From positions 248,001-312,000 of the forward strand of contig NZ_QEXM01000041.1 of the NCBI RefSeq assembly GCF_004127445.1: DNA of 64,000 bases, in the 5' to 3' direction. Both the position numbers and the translations under genes were made by a program. Positions 34,679-43,786 of this stretch are shown here, piece after piece. Under the pieces are notes generated by a model. That model was not told the DNA's origin. It searched no databases and saw only the letters and a list, made by a program, of their open reading frames with translations. Position 1 is the stretch's first letter. Each line of letters begins with the position of its first letter. The stretch is from Streptomyces alfalfae. GTDB taxonomy: Bacteria; Actinomycetota; Actinomycetes; Streptomycetales; Streptomycetaceae.

Positions 34679-34897
34679 CTACTGTCCGCCCTTCTGAACG
34701 AAGGACCGCACGAAGTCCTCGGCATTCTCCTCAAGCACGTCGTCGATCTCGTCCAGAACGGAGTCCACGTCGTCGCTCAGCTTCTCCTGGCGCTCCTTGA
34801 GGTCCTCGGAGCCCTGCGCCTCGGGCGCCTGCTCCTCGGTCTCCTCGGTGGAACGCGTCGCCTTCTGCTGTCCGCCGCCGGTGTCCTTGGTCGCCAT
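34679..34897 (-). CDS. pup: Prokaryotic ubiquitin-like protein Pup
   Basis: 72 residues from ATG 34897, with GGGGTGAGG upstream. It is acidic and disordered, with the central helix DLKERQEKLSDDVDSVLDEI that binds the ARC coiled coil, and ends FVQKGGQ. The terminal Gln must be deamidated to Glu by Dop before PafA can attach Pup to lysines. It lies 123 bases after dop, a gap that includes TAGGGT, a fair -10 element. Confidence 0.98.
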   Translation of the reverse strand: MATKDTGGGQQKATRSTEETEEQAPEAQGSEDLKERQEKLSDDVDSVLDEIDDVLEENAEDFVRSFVQKGGQ

Positions 34898-35020
34898 CTA
34901 CCTCACCCCGCTCGCTCGGTTAGACGTTCTTGATCAGACCCTACAAGCCGGGTCCGACATCGGCCCCGCACTTGGTGCAACGCACGGGACCCACCTCTGT
35001 GATTCCCGCCCCGATGACCT

Positions 35021-36532
35021 TTAGCCGCCCGAGAGCACGCGAACCAGTTCCTCCGCCGAGCGGCAGCGGTCCAGGAGCTCCTTGACGTGGTTCCTGGTCC
35101 CGCGCAGGGGCTCCAGGGTCGGCACCCGTTGCAGGGAGTCACGGCCGGGCAGGTCGAAGATGACGGAGTCCCAGGAGGCGGCGGCCACGTCGTCCGCGTA
35201 CTGCTCCAGGCACCGGCCGCGGAAGTACGCCCGCGTGTCCTCGGGCGGCTTGGCGCCCGCTCGCTCCACGTCCGCCTCGTCAAGGAGCCGCTTCATCTTG
35301 CCGCGCGCCACCAGACGGTTGTACAGGCCCTTCTCGGCCCGTACGTCGGCGTACTGGAGGTCCACCAGGTGCAGGCGCGCGGCGTCCCAGTCGAGGTCGT
35401 CACGGCGGCGGTAGCCCTCCATGAGCTCCCGCTTGGCGACCCAGTCCAGCTCGCCGGAGAGGCTCATCGGATCGCTCTCCAGGCGGCCGAGCACGTCCTC
35501 CCAGCGGGTGAGCACGTCCTTGGTCTGCTCGTCCGCGTCGGAGCCGTACCGCTCCTCCACGTACTTGCGGGCCAGTTCGTAGTACTCCATCTGGAGCTGC
35601 ACGGCGGTGAGTGACCGGCCGCTGCGGAGCGTGACCAGATGCTTGAGCGACGGGTCGTGCGAGACCTGGTGCAGGGTGCGCACCGGCTGGTCGACCGCGA
35701 GGTCCACCGCGATGAAGCCGTCCTCGATCATGGCGAGCACCAGGGAGGTGGTGCCGAGCTTGAGATAGGTGGAGATCTCCGAGAGGTTGGCGTCGCCGAT
35801 GATGACGTGCAGCCTGCGGTACTTCTCGGCGTCCGAGTGCGGCTCGTCGCGCGTGTTGATGATGGGCCGCTTCAGGGTCGTCTCCAGGCCCACCTCGACC
35901 TCGAAGTAGTCGGCCCGCTGGCTCAGCTGGAAGCCGTGCTCGTGGCCGTCCTGGCCGATGCCGACGCGTCCGGCGCCGGTGACGACCTGGCGGGAGACGA
36001 AGAAGGGCGTCAGGTGCCGCACGATGTCCGAGAAGGGGGTCTCCCGCTTCATCAGGTAGTTCTCGTGCGTGCCGTAGGAGGCGCCCTTGTTGTCGGTGTT
36101 GTTCTTGTAGAGGTGGATCGGCTGGGCGCCGGGGAGCTGGGCCGCGCGGTCGGCCGCCTCGGCCATGATGCGTTCGCCGGCCTTGTCCCAGAGGACCGCG
36201 TCCCTGGGATTGGTGATCTCCGGTGAGCTGTACTCGGGGTGCGCGTGGTCCACGTAGAGACGCGCCCCGTTGGTGAGGATGACGTTGGCGAGGCCGATGT
36301 CCTCGTCGGTCAGCTGGCTGGAGTCGGCGGCCTCGCGGGCGAGGTCGAAGCCTCGCGCGTCCCGCAGCGGGTTCTCCTCCTCGAAGTCCCAGCGGGCGCG
36401 TCGCGCCCGGTGCATCGCCGCGGCGTAGGCGTTGACGATCTGGGATGAGGTGAGCATGGCATTGGCGTTGGGGTGGCCGGGGACGGAGATGCCGTACTCC
36501 GTCTCGATGCCCATTACTCGCCGTACGGTCAT
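35021..36532 (-). CDS. dop: Depupylase/deamidase Dop
   Basis: 503 residues. MGIETEYGISVPGHPNANAM opens the protein, and NGARLYVDHAHPEYSSPE contains Asp95, the reported nucleophile of the mycobacterial enzyme. The insert at about 38-80 (RRARWDFEEENPLRDARGFD) is the Dop-loop that separates Dop from PafA. Dop deamidates the Pup C-terminal Gln and removes Pup from proteins, with ATP as cofactor. It starts the transcription unit that runs through pup, prcB and prcA, after the arc terminator. Confidence 0.98.
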   Translation of the reverse strand: MTVRRVMGIETEYGISVPGHPNANAMLTSSQIVNAYAAAMHRARRARWDFEEENPLRDARGFDLAREAADSSQLTDEDIGLANVILTNGARLYVDHAHPEYSSPEITNPRDAVLWDKAGERIMAEAADRAAQLPGAQPIHLYKNNTDNKGASYGTHENYLMKRETPFSDIVRHLTPFFVSRQVVTGAGRVGIGQDGHEHGFQLSQRADYFEVEVGLETTLKRPIINTRDEPHSDAEKYRRLHVIIGDANLSEISTYLKLGTTSLVLAMIEDGFIAVDLAVDQPVRTLHQVSHDPSLKHLVTLRSGRSLTAVQLQMEYYELARKYVEERYGSDADEQTKDVLTRWEDVLGRLESDPMSLSGELDWVAKRELMEGYRRRDDLDWDAARLHLVDLQYADVRAEKGLYNRLVARGKMKRLLDEADVERAGAKPPEDTRAYFRGRCLEQYADDVAAASWDSVIFDLPGRDSLQRVPTLEPLRGTRNHVKELLDRCRSAEELVRVLSGG

Positions 36533-36701
36533 GCGGCCCTCCTTGCCCGGCGGCGCTCCCGTCCGGGAACGGCGCTCAAGTACCGCTGGTGCTCCGGTGC
36601 ATGTGCGGTGCCCGTCCCCGCACTGCGCGACTCGGCGGTACCGAAGAGACTAGAACGCCTTTGCGCTGGTGGGGAGATCATTGCCTTCATTGAAAAGCAG
36701 A

Positions 36702-36736
36702 CGGCCGCGGGTACCCGTGAAGGACACCCGCAGCCG
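36702..36736 (-). terminator. Terminator of arc
   Basis: On the minus strand, ten bases past the arc stop, GCGGGT pairs with ACCCGC, with an outer GGC/GCC extension across a one-base bulge on each side, and CTTTTC follows. The rest of the gap to dop (36533-36701) should hold the dop promoter; CGGTACCGAAGAGACTAGAA near 36640 is unremarkable. Confidence 0.7.
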
Positions 36737-36745
36737 CCCTGTGTT

Positions 36746-38512
36746 CTAGAGGTACTGACCGGTGTTGGCCACCGTGTCGATGGAGCGTCCCGTGTCCGCG
36801 CCCTGCTTTCCGGTGACGAGGGTGCGGATGTACACGATCCGCTCGCCCTTCTTTCCGGAGATCCTGGCCCAGTCGTCGGGGTTGGTGGTGTTGGGCAGGT
36901 CCTCGTTCTCCTTGAACTCGTCGATGCACGCCTGCAGGAGATGAGCGACCCGGAGGCCCTTCTGGTTCGCTTCGAGGAAGGCCTTGATGGCCATCTTCTT
37001 GGCGCGGCCCACGATGTTCTCGATCATGGCGCCGGAGTTGAAGTCCTTGAAGTAGAGGACTTCCTTGTCACCGTTGGCGTACGTCACCTCGAGGAAGCGG
37101 TTCTCCTCGGATTCGGCGTACATCTGCTCGACGACGGACTGGATCATGCCGTGCACCGTGGCGCGCCGGTCGGCGCTGTGCTCGGCGAGGTCGTCGGCGT
37201 GCAGCGGCAGCCGTTCGGTGAGGTACTTGGCGAAGATGTCCTTCGCCGCCTCGGCGTCCGGGCGCTCGATCTTGATCTTCACGTCGAGTCGTCCGGGGCG
37301 CAGGATCGCGGGGTCGATCATGTCCTCGCGGTTGGAGGCGCCGATGACGATGACGTTCTCCAGGCCCTCCACACCGTCGATCTCGGCGAGGAGCTGCGGG
37401 ACGATGGTGTTCTCCACGTCCGAGCTGACGCCGGAGCCACGGGTGCGGAAGAGCGACTCCATCTCGTCGAAGAAGACGATGACGGGGGTGCCCTCGCTCG
37501 CCTTCTCCCGTGCGCGCTGGAAGACCAGGCGGATGTGGCGCTCGGTCTCACCGACGTACTTGTTGAGGAGCTCCGGGCCCTTGATGTTGAGGAAGTAGCT
37601 CTTCCCCGCGGGCTGGCCGGTCACCTCGGCGACCTTCTTGGCGAGCGAGTTGGCGACGGCCTTCGCGATCAGCGTCTTGCCGCAGCCGGGGGGCCCGTAC
37701 AGCAGCACGCCCTTGGGCGGCCGCAGTTCGTGCTCCTTGAAAAGGTCGGGATAGAGGTACGGGAGCTCGACGGCGTCCCGGATCATCTCGATCTGGCCGC
37801 CGAGGCCGCCGATCTTCTCGTAGCTGATGTCGGGGACTTCTTCGAGGACGAGCTCTTCGACCTCGCTCTTCGGCACGACCTCGTAGACGTACCCGGAACG
37901 GGGTTCGAGCAGCAGGGCGTCGCCCGGGCGGATGGTGACGTCGAGGAGGGGTTCGGCGAGCCGCACCACTCGTTCTTCGTCGGTGTGTCCGACCACCAGG
38001 GCGCGGTCGCCGTCCTCCAGGATCTCCTTGAGGGTGACGATGTCGCCGACGCTCTCGTACTCCATGGCCTCGACCACGTTGAGCGCTTCGTTGAGCATCA
38101 CTTCCTGGCCACGCCTGAGCTCTTCGAGCTCCACGCTGGGGCTGACGTTCACCCGGAGCTTGCGGCCCCCGGTGAAGATGTCCGCCGTGCCGTCCTCGTT
38201 CGCCGCGAGGAAGACCCCGAAGCCCGCCGGCGGCTGCGCGAGCCGGTCGACCTCCTCCTTGAGGGCCACGATCTGGTCGCGGGCCTCGCGGAGCGTGTTG
38301 GCGAGCCGTTCGTTCTGTGCTGAGACGCCGGCCAGGTTGGTCTGCAGCTCGACGATCCGCTCTTCGAGAATCCTCGTATGACGCGGAGAGTCGGCGAGCT
38401 TGCGTCGCAGGACGGCGATTTCCTGCTCGAGATAGGCAACCTGACCGGCAGGGTCTTCAGACCCTCGTCCCGGCCGGATGCCGCGGTTGATGTCGTCGTC
38501 GTGGGCTGCCAC
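36746..38512 (-). CDS. arc: Proteasomal AAA ATPase ARC (Mpa)
   Basis: 588 residues from GTG 38512, chosen because GGAGGAGG lies at good spacing and the product begins AAHDDDINRGIRPGRGSED, the common start in the genus. An N-terminal coiled coil (residues about 25-75, YLEQEIAVLRRKLADSPRHT) binds Pup. Two OB folds follow, then the AAA domain with Walker A GPPGCGKT, Walker B VIVFFDEMESLF and the arginine finger region ILRPGRLDVKI. The C-terminal GQYL is the gate-opening tail for the PrcBA cylinder. The hexamer unfolds pupylated proteins. Confidence 0.98.
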   Translation of the reverse strand: MAAHDDDINRGIRPGRGSEDPAGQVAYLEQEIAVLRRKLADSPRHTRILEERIVELQTNLAGVSAQNERLANTLREARDQIVALKEEVDRLAQPPAGFGVFLAANEDGTADIFTGGRKLRVNVSPSVELEELRRGQEVMLNEALNVVEAMEYESVGDIVTLKEILEDGDRALVVGHTDEERVVRLAEPLLDVTIRPGDALLLEPRSGYVYEVVPKSEVEELVLEEVPDISYEKIGGLGGQIEMIRDAVELPYLYPDLFKEHELRPPKGVLLYGPPGCGKTLIAKAVANSLAKKVAEVTGQPAGKSYFLNIKGPELLNKYVGETERHIRLVFQRAREKASEGTPVIVFFDEMESLFRTRGSGVSSDVENTIVPQLLAEIDGVEGLENVIVIGASNREDMIDPAILRPGRLDVKIKIERPDAEAAKDIFAKYLTERLPLHADDLAEHSADRRATVHGMIQSVVEQMYAESEENRFLEVTYANGDKEVLYFKDFNSGAMIENIVGRAKKMAIKAFLEANQKGLRVAHLLQACIDEFKENEDLPNTTNPDDWARISGKKGERIVYIRTLVTGKQGADTGRSIDTVANTGQYL

Positions 38513-38767
38513 GGTCCTCACCTCCTCCAAGGGGAGCTGGACGCTTCCAGACCCTACCTGGGTGGGTGTCGATTGAAACCCCTAGATCACAAAGACGATG
38601 GGGGTGTGTCCGATCTTCACCCTTGCGCTCTCCCTCACTCTCAGGTGAATACCCACCCAACAACATCGGAAAGCGGGCGGTTGTATCGTCGAAGTGTTCA
38701 ACACCCGTCAGAGCTGGCCCGACTTACCGAGTGGTCGGGCCGCTCGGCGCAGCTACCGGCAGGAGAG

Positions 38768-39082
38768 ATGACCGTGCGGCACGAGGCCGAGACCGGCAGT
38801 GAGGGCCACGATCTGCTGGAGGTCTGGATCGACCAGGACCTCTGTACCGGGGACGGCATCTGCGCCCAGTACGCCCCCGAGGTCTTCGAACTGGACATCG
38901 ACGGGCTGGCCTACGTCAAGAGCGGCGACGACGAGCTGCTCCAGACCCCCGGAGCCACGACGCCGGTGCCGCTGCCGCTCCTGCGCGATGTCGCGGACTC
39001 GGCGAAGGAATGCCCGGGCGACTGCATCCACGTGCGCCGGGTCTCGGACGGGACCGAGGTCTACGGCCCCGACGCGGAGTGA
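38768..39082 (+). CDS. Small ferredoxin, probably 3Fe-4S
   Basis: 104 residues from ATG 38768; GTG 38774 has better spacing to GGAG and may be the true start. The cluster ligands are DLCTGDGICAQYAPEVF (Cys-x5-Cys) and KECPGDCIHVRR, the pattern of 3Fe-4S ferredoxins that serve P450s in Streptomyces, although it is flanked by proteasome and unrelated genes. It is divergent from arc with 255 bases between. That gap holds a GTGTT-C-AACAC dyad (38694-38704) and a GGCCCGAC/GTCGGGCC hairpin (38716-38741) before the start. Its partner is unknown. Confidence 0.9.
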   Translation: MTVRHEAETGSEGHDLLEVWIDQDLCTGDGICAQYAPEVFELDIDGLAYVKSGDDELLQTPGATTPVPLPLLRDVADSAKECPGDCIHVRRVSDGTEVYGPDAE

Positions 39083-39114
39083 TCGGCCCGCCCCGGTGAG
39101 GCGGGCCCCGTCAG

Positions 39115-39696
39115 TCAGACGCTGCGCGCTCCGGCCTGCGTCGCCCGTGCGAACGCGCCGTCCTTCCACTGCCACTTGGCCGCTTCCTTTCGGTCGGGGC
39201 AGCAGCGGGGGGCGTCCAGCGAGGAGTACCCGAGCAGGGTCGCGGTGACCGCTCCCTCGCGGACGGCGAGGCCGGTGGCGTTGAGCCGGTCCTCGGGGTC
39301 GACGAGCGTCGCGACCACGCGGGGCTTCCCCGTGCCGGGGCGGGTGAGCACGTAGACCCCGTCGGGCGGGGTGCCCGAACCGGCGCGGCAGTGCACGACG
39401 GCCACGGTCTCGGCCCGGCCGTCGCCGTCCAGGTCGCCGGAGGCCTTCGTCTTCACGACGGGCCGCACCGTGCCGCAGTCGAGCGGGAAGTCCACGGACG
39501 CGGGGTCGGGCGCCGGGGCGGCGACGCCCGCGGCGGCTCTGGGGCGGGTCTCGGGACCCGTCTGGGCGGCGGTGGCGGCGTCGGGCTGGAGGACGGCGGA
39601 GCCCGCGACGACGGCGGCCAGGGCGGCCGCGGTGGCCAGCCAGTGGACGGGGCGGGCGGCGGTGTGTGCCAGTTCCGGGACGGCGGGGTGCTGCAC
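39115..39696 (-). CDS. Secreted protein of unknown function with calcium-loop-like motif
   Basis: 193 residues from GTG 39696, with AGGAG ten bases upstream. A hydrophobic stretch at about 19-43 (HWLATAAALAAVVAGSAVL) acts as signal or anchor. The mature part includes SGDLDGDGRAETVAVVHC, which resembles FG-GAP or EF-hand-like DxDxDG calcium loops, and DAPRCCPDRKEAAKWQWKDG with paired Cys. No enzyme signature is seen. It converges on the ferredoxin gene with 32 bases between. Confidence 0.7.
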   Translation of the reverse strand: MQHPAVPELAHTAARPVHWLATAAALAAVVAGSAVLQPDAATAAQTGPETRPRAAAGVAAPAPDPASVDFPLDCGTVRPVVKTKASGDLDGDGRAETVAVVHCRAGSGTPPDGVYVLTRPGTGKPRVVATLVDPEDRLNATGLAVREGAVTATLLGYSSLDAPRCCPDRKEAAKWQWKDGAFARATQAGARSV

Positions 39697-39848
39697 GAGG
39701 AAGTGTCTCCTGTGAGGGCTGTGCCGGTGGGGGAGGTGGCCAGCATCGTGCCATACGTCACAGTGACGTGGAACACCGGGGTCCGGGGGTACCCGGACGG
39801 TTTTCGCCGCGCGGCCTCCCGTGCCGGCCGGTCCCCCTCCAACGAAAC

Positions 39849-39898
39849 GGCGCCGCCGCCGAGTTCCCTGGTCGGTCAGGGAACTCGGCGGCGGCGCC
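39849..39898. terminator. Terminator after trmI
   Basis: A perfect 22-bp stem (39849-39870 with 39877-39898) and a 6-base loop, followed on the minus strand by GTTTCGTT. It lies 30 bases past the methyltransferase stop. Confidence 0.92.
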
Positions 39899-39927
39899 TG
39901 CTCATTGGGCGGGGTGCGGCGCGCGGG

Positions 39928-40830
39928 TCAGCGCGGGGTGCCGCCGTCCGCGTTGGGTCCGGAGTAGTCCTCGCCGTACGCGCCCTTGGCGGGGCGGCGG
40001 CGGCGCATGGGGGGCTCGACGCCGTCCGCGAGGCGGCGGGCGGTGAGCAGGAAGCCGGTGTGACCGATCATGCGGTGGTCGGGACGGACGGCCAGGCCCT
40101 CGATGTGCCAGTTGCGGATCATCGACTCCCAGGCGGTCGGCTCGTTGAAGCCGCCGATCTCGCGGATGGACTCCACGGTCCGCGCGAGCTGGGTGGTGGT
40201 CGCCACGTAGCAGCAGAGGATGCCGCCGGGGACGAGCGCCTTGGAGACGGCCTCCAGGCACTCCCAGGGGGCGAGCATGTCGAGGATGACCCGGTCGACC
40301 TCGGTGTCGCTGAGGTTGTCCTGGAGGTCGCCCACGGTGAGCTGCCAGGCGGGGTGGGGGGCGCCGAAGTAGCGCTCCACGTTCTGCCGGGCGATGTCCG
40401 CGAAGTCCTCACGGCGCTCGTACGAGTGCAGCATCCCCTGGTCGCCGATGGCCCGGAGCAGGAAGCTGCTCAGTGAGCCCGAGCCCACGCCCGCCTCGAC
40501 GACGCGCGCGCCGGGGAAGATGTCGGCGAAGGCCAGGATCTGCCCCGCGTCCTTGGGGTAGACCACGGCGGCGCCGCGGGGCATGGACAGGACGTAGTCG
40601 GGGAGCAGGGGGCGCAGCGCCAGGTAGGCGACGTTCCCCGTGGTACGGACAACACTGCCCTCGGGAGCGCCGATCAGCTCGTCGTGGGGGAAGGAACCCT
40701 TGTGGGTGTGGAAATTCTTCCCGGCCTCGAGCGTGAACGTGTAGTGGCGTCCCTTGGGGTCGGTGAGCTGGACCTGGTCCCCGACCTTGAAGGGCCCGCG
40801 ACGGCGGGCGGCACCGGTCGGTTCGGACAT
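39928..40830 (-). CDS. trmI: tRNA (adenine-58-N1)-methyltransferase TrmI
   Basis: 300 residues from ATG 40830. An N-terminal barrel (FKVGDQVQLTDPKGRHYTFT) leads to a Rossmann methyltransferase with VVEAGVGSGSLSSFLLRAIG as SAM motif I, RREDFADIARQNVERYF and DMLAPWECLEAVSKALVPGG. These are diagnostic of the TrmI family, which makes m1A58 in tRNA. The C-terminal 25 residues are basic (PPMRRRRPAKGAYG). In actinobacteria the gene is regularly found near the proteasome region, here 4 kb from arc. Confidence 0.95.
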   Translation of the reverse strand: MSEPTGAARRRGPFKVGDQVQLTDPKGRHYTFTLEAGKNFHTHKGSFPHDELIGAPEGSVVRTTGNVAYLALRPLLPDYVLSMPRGAAVVYPKDAGQILAFADIFPGARVVEAGVGSGSLSSFLLRAIGDQGMLHSYERREDFADIARQNVERYFGAPHPAWQLTVGDLQDNLSDTEVDRVILDMLAPWECLEAVSKALVPGGILCCYVATTTQLARTVESIREIGGFNEPTAWESMIRNWHIEGLAVRPDHRMIGHTGFLLTARRLADGVEPPMRRRRPAKGAYGEDYSGPNADGGTPR

Positions 40831-40925
40831 GTGACCAGCCTACCGGCCGCGGCGGACACCGCCGACCACGGCGGCGGCCACCGGGGCCCCCGGCCCGGCC
40901 GCGCCGGGATCTGGGAGGGCCAGGG

Positions 40926-42761
40926 CTAGGAGGGCCGGGCCATCGCCTTGACGAAGGCGCGCTCCACGTCGGCCGCGGAGAGGACGCCGTAGATCTCGCC
41001 GGAGTCCTCGACCACCAGGTACTCGGTGGCGGGCGTGGCCCTGAGCGTGTCGAGCAGCTCCTCCCCCGCCAGCTCCGCGGAGACGCGCATCCCCTCGGTG
41101 AGGTCCTGGGCGAGGCCGCTGACCGTGACCCAGGGGCGGCGGTGCTGGGGCACGGAGACGATGGCCGCCTCGCGCACCACGGCCGTGGGGTCGCCGTCGG
41201 GGTCGACCACGACCAGGGCGCGGGCGCCCGCGTCGTTGGCGCGGCGCAGCGCTTCGGAGAGGGGGGTGCCGGACTCGACGGGCACCGCGCGGCGGGTGAG
41301 GGTGCGGGCGCGCAGCTCGGGCAGGTGTTCGCGCAGACGGGCCATGCGCAGGCTGTTCCCCGCGCCGGTCCAGATGATGGCGGCGAGGATCGCGGCGAGC
41401 AGGGCGTCGGTGACGGTGTTCATGCCGCCGATCTCCTGGGGGTCGCCGCCCAGCGCCCCGGACTGGTTGAGCAGGGGCAGGCCGATCAGCACGGAGACGG
41501 CGAGCGCGCGGCCCACCCAGGCGGCGGCGATGGTGCCGCTCATCGGCTTGCCGGTGATCTTCCAGACGACGGCGCGGAGCATGCGGCCGCCGTCCAGCGG
41601 CAGGCCGGGCAGGAGGTTGAAGACGGCGACGATGAGGTTGGAGATCATCAGCCCGGCGAGCAGGACGCCGGGGACGGTGCCGGGCTCGACTGCGCGCATG
41701 CCGGCGTAGAAGACACCGGCGAGCACGAGGGAGAGCAGCGGTCCCACGAAGGCGAGGACGAACTCCCGGCCGGGGGTCTCCGACTCCTTCTCGATCTCCG
41801 AGACGCCGCCGAAGAACTGGAGCTGGATGCGGCGCACCGGCAGCTTGAAGCGGAGGGCCGCGACGGTGTGGGCCAGTTCGTGGACGAGCACGGAGGCGTA
41901 GAAGGCGACGGCGAAGAAGAGCGACACCAGGTAGCGGGCGCCGCCGAGCTCCGGCAGGACGCGGTCGAGCTGGCCGCCGAAGACCCAGGTGATGAGGGCG
42001 GCGACGAGGAACCAGCTGGGCGCGACGTACACCGGCACGCCGAACGGTCTGCCCATGAGCAGGCCGCCACCGGGTCCCCTCTTCTGCGCCTTGGGAGGCC
42101 CGGTCCGCCGCCCTCGGGCTCCGGGCGCGGGGGGCCGGGTCCCGGTGGGCCCGGAGCCGCCGGGGGCCTGCGGCCGGCCGGCGGGGCGGGCCTCGGTGGC
42201 ACCCGGCTCGGTCCCTCCGGCCTCGGTGGCTCCCGGCTCAGGGGCTGCCGGCTGTGCGGCGCGCGGCCCGGCGGCTGCGGGCATGGCGGCCGGGGGCTCG
42301 GCGGCGCCCGGCGCAGGGGCTGCCGGCTCGGCCCCTCCGGCCTCGGTGGCTCCCGGCTCGGTCGCTCCCGGCTCAGGGGCTGCCGGCTCGGCGGCTGCCG
42401 GCTCGGTCGCTCCGGCCTCGGTGGCTCCCGGCGCAGGGGCTGCCGGCTCGGTGGCTGCGGGCTCGGCCGGGGGCTCCGTGGCGTCCCGGTCAGCGGCCTC
42501 CCGCTCCGTGGTGCTCCGCTCAGGTGTCGCGTCCCCCGCAGGGCCCTGTGCCCGCGGGGTCTTGGTGAGCGGGGTGGCCGGCCGGGGTTCAGGCTGCCGG
42601 TCCGCGGCCGGGGGCGCGTCCGCCGCACCCCGCGGAGGACGTGTGGGCTCCTCGGCCACGTCGAGCGGGCGCGGCGACTCGGCGGAGCCCGCCGTGCCAC
42701 TCGGGCGCGGGCCCCCGGCGCCGTCGGACTGCGGCCTGCCGCTCTCGCCGCGTTCGTCCAC
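40926..42761 (-). CDS. Site-2 intramembrane protease (M50) with CBS domains and long low-complexity N-terminus
   Basis: 611 residues from GTG 42761, with GAGGGG six bases upstream. The first 230 residues are almost all Ala, Pro, Glu, Gly and Thr in near repeats (GATEAGGTEPG and the like). Next come MGRPFGVPVYVAPSWFLVAA and membrane helices with the zinc motif HELAH and the second metal motif LPGLPLDGGRMLR. A CBS pair (PVESGTPLSEALRRANDAGA, LVVVDPDGDPTAVV, EYLVVEDSGEIYGVLSAADV) closes the protein. It is an Rv1422/Rip-type S2P expected to cleave membrane-bound anti-sigma factors or similar. ATG near 42823 is an alternative start. Confidence 0.9.
   Translation of the reverse strand: MDERGESGRPQSDGAGGPRPSGTAGSAESPRPLDVAEEPTRPPRGAADAPPAADRQPEPRPATPLTKTPRAQGPAGDATPERSTTEREAADRDATEPPAEPAATEPAAPAPGATEAGATEPAAAEPAAPEPGATEPGATEAGGAEPAAPAPGAAEPPAAMPAAAGPRAAQPAAPEPGATEAGGTEPGATEARPAGRPQAPGGSGPTGTRPPAPGARGRRTGPPKAQKRGPGGGLLMGRPFGVPVYVAPSWFLVAALITWVFGGQLDRVLPELGGARYLVSLFFAVAFYASVLVHELAHTVAALRFKLPVRRIQLQFFGGVSEIEKESETPGREFVLAFVGPLLSLVLAGVFYAGMRAVEPGTVPGVLLAGLMISNLIVAVFNLLPGLPLDGGRMLRAVVWKITGKPMSGTIAAAWVGRALAVSVLIGLPLLNQSGALGGDPQEIGGMNTVTDALLAAILAAIIWTGAGNSLRMARLREHLPELRARTLTRRAVPVESGTPLSEALRRANDAGARALVVVDPDGDPTAVVREAAIVSVPQHRRPWVTVSGLAQDLTEGMRVSAELAGEELLDTLRATPATEYLVVEDSGEIYGVLSAADVERAFVKAMARPS
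42190..42470. repeat. Near-repeats coding the low-complexity N-terminus of the S2P protease
   Basis: The unit CCTCGGTGGCTCCCGGC recurs at about 42221, 42341 and 42416, and GGCGCAGGGGCTGCCGGCTC recurs at 42311 and 42431, exactly 120 bases apart. The repeats stay in frame, so unit number can vary without disrupting the protease. Confidence 0.8.
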
Positions 42762-42890
42762 GATGTCCCCTCGTTCGGAAGCGTCCCTCGCCCGGTATGG
42801 CGTGGTTGCCCACACGATCATGCAGGGCGAGAGGGTTCGTCGTCGATGGTATGCGGCCGTTGTCAGTGGCGGGTCGTAGGGTCTGTCCCT

Positions 42891-43772
42891 ATGGAAACCA
42901 GCTCCGAGGACGCCGCGGCGGCCGTGCGCCCGGCGTCCCTGTCGCCCTCGCGCGCGGGTGACTTCATGCAGTGCCCCTTGCTGTATCGCTTCCGGGTGAT
43001 CGACAAGCTGCCCGAGAAGCCCAGCGAGGCGGCGACGCGGGGCACCCTCGTGCACGCGGTCCTGGAGCGCCTCTTCGACGCGCCGGCGAGCGAGCGGACG
43101 GCGCCGCGCGCCAAGTCGCTGATCCCCGCCCAGTGGGACAAGCTGCGCGAGAGCAGACCGGAGCTGACCGAGCTGTTCGCCGACGATCCGCGCGGCGAGC
43201 GGATGGCGCGCTGGCTGTCGGACGCGGAGAAGCTGGTCGAGCGCTGGTTCACCCTGGAGGACCCGACGCGCCTCGAGCCCGCCGAGCGCGAGCTGTTCGT
43301 GCAGGCCGAGCTGGCCTCGGGGCTGCGGCTGCGCGGCATCATCGACCGCGTCGACGTGGCCCCCTCGGGCGACGTCAGGATCGTGGACTACAAGACGGGC
43401 AAGGCCCCCCGCCCGGAGTACGCGGAGGGCGCGCTGTTCCAGATGAAGTTCTACGCCCTGGTGGTGTGGCGCCTGAAGGGCGTGATCCCGCGCCGCCTCC
43501 AGCTCGTCTATCTGGGCAGCGGCGACGTCATCACGTACGACCCGGTGATGGCCGACCTGGAGCGGGTGGAGCGGAAGCTGCTGGCGCTCTGGGAGGCGAT
43601 CGAGCGGGCGACCGCGACGGGCGAGTGGCGCCCCCGGCCGTCGAAATTGTGCGGCTGGTGCGACCACCAGGCGGTATGCCCTGAATTCGGGGGGACTCCC
43701 CCGCCGTATCCGCTTCCTCTCAGGGCGCCCGAGTCGGCAGAGGACGAGCAGGGCAGAATGGGGCCGGGCTAG
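42891..43772 (+). CDS. RecB-family exonuclease (PD-(D/E)XK) with Fe-S cysteines
   Basis: 293 residues from ATG 42891. There is no ribosome site, but TAGGGT lies eight bases upstream, so it may be leaderless. The nuclease core has FMQCPLLYRFRVIDKLPEKP, RGTLVHAVLE, GLRLRGIIDRVD and VRIVDYKTGKAP (the D-x-K metal site). One Cys near the start (MQCPLLYR) and three near the end (LCGWCDHQAVCPEF) form the AddB-type 4Fe-4S set. It is a stand-alone Cas4/RecB-like enzyme. It lies divergent from the protease gene and directly before the response regulator. Confidence 0.92.
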   Translation: METSSEDAAAAVRPASLSPSRAGDFMQCPLLYRFRVIDKLPEKPSEAATRGTLVHAVLERLFDAPASERTAPRAKSLIPAQWDKLRESRPELTELFADDPRGERMARWLSDAEKLVERWFTLEDPTRLEPAERELFVQAELASGLRLRGIIDRVDVAPSGDVRIVDYKTGKAPRPEYAEGALFQMKFYALVVWRLKGVIPRRLQLVYLGSGDVITYDPVMADLERVERKLLALWEAIERATATGEWRPRPSKLCGWCDHQAVCPEFGGTPPPYPLPLRAPESAEDEQGRMGPG

Positions 43773-43786
43773 CTAAGGAGAGTTAC

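Noticed and set aside
32786..38512. Proteasome locus as a recent horizontal acquisition
   Set aside because: Base and codon use match the neighbours, and gene order is the common actinomycete one.
41142..42890. Very long open frame on the plus strand antisense to the protease gene
   Set aside because: It is an artefact of high GC and the repeats; the real gene in that frame begins at ATG 42891 and the protease on the other strand has clear motifs.
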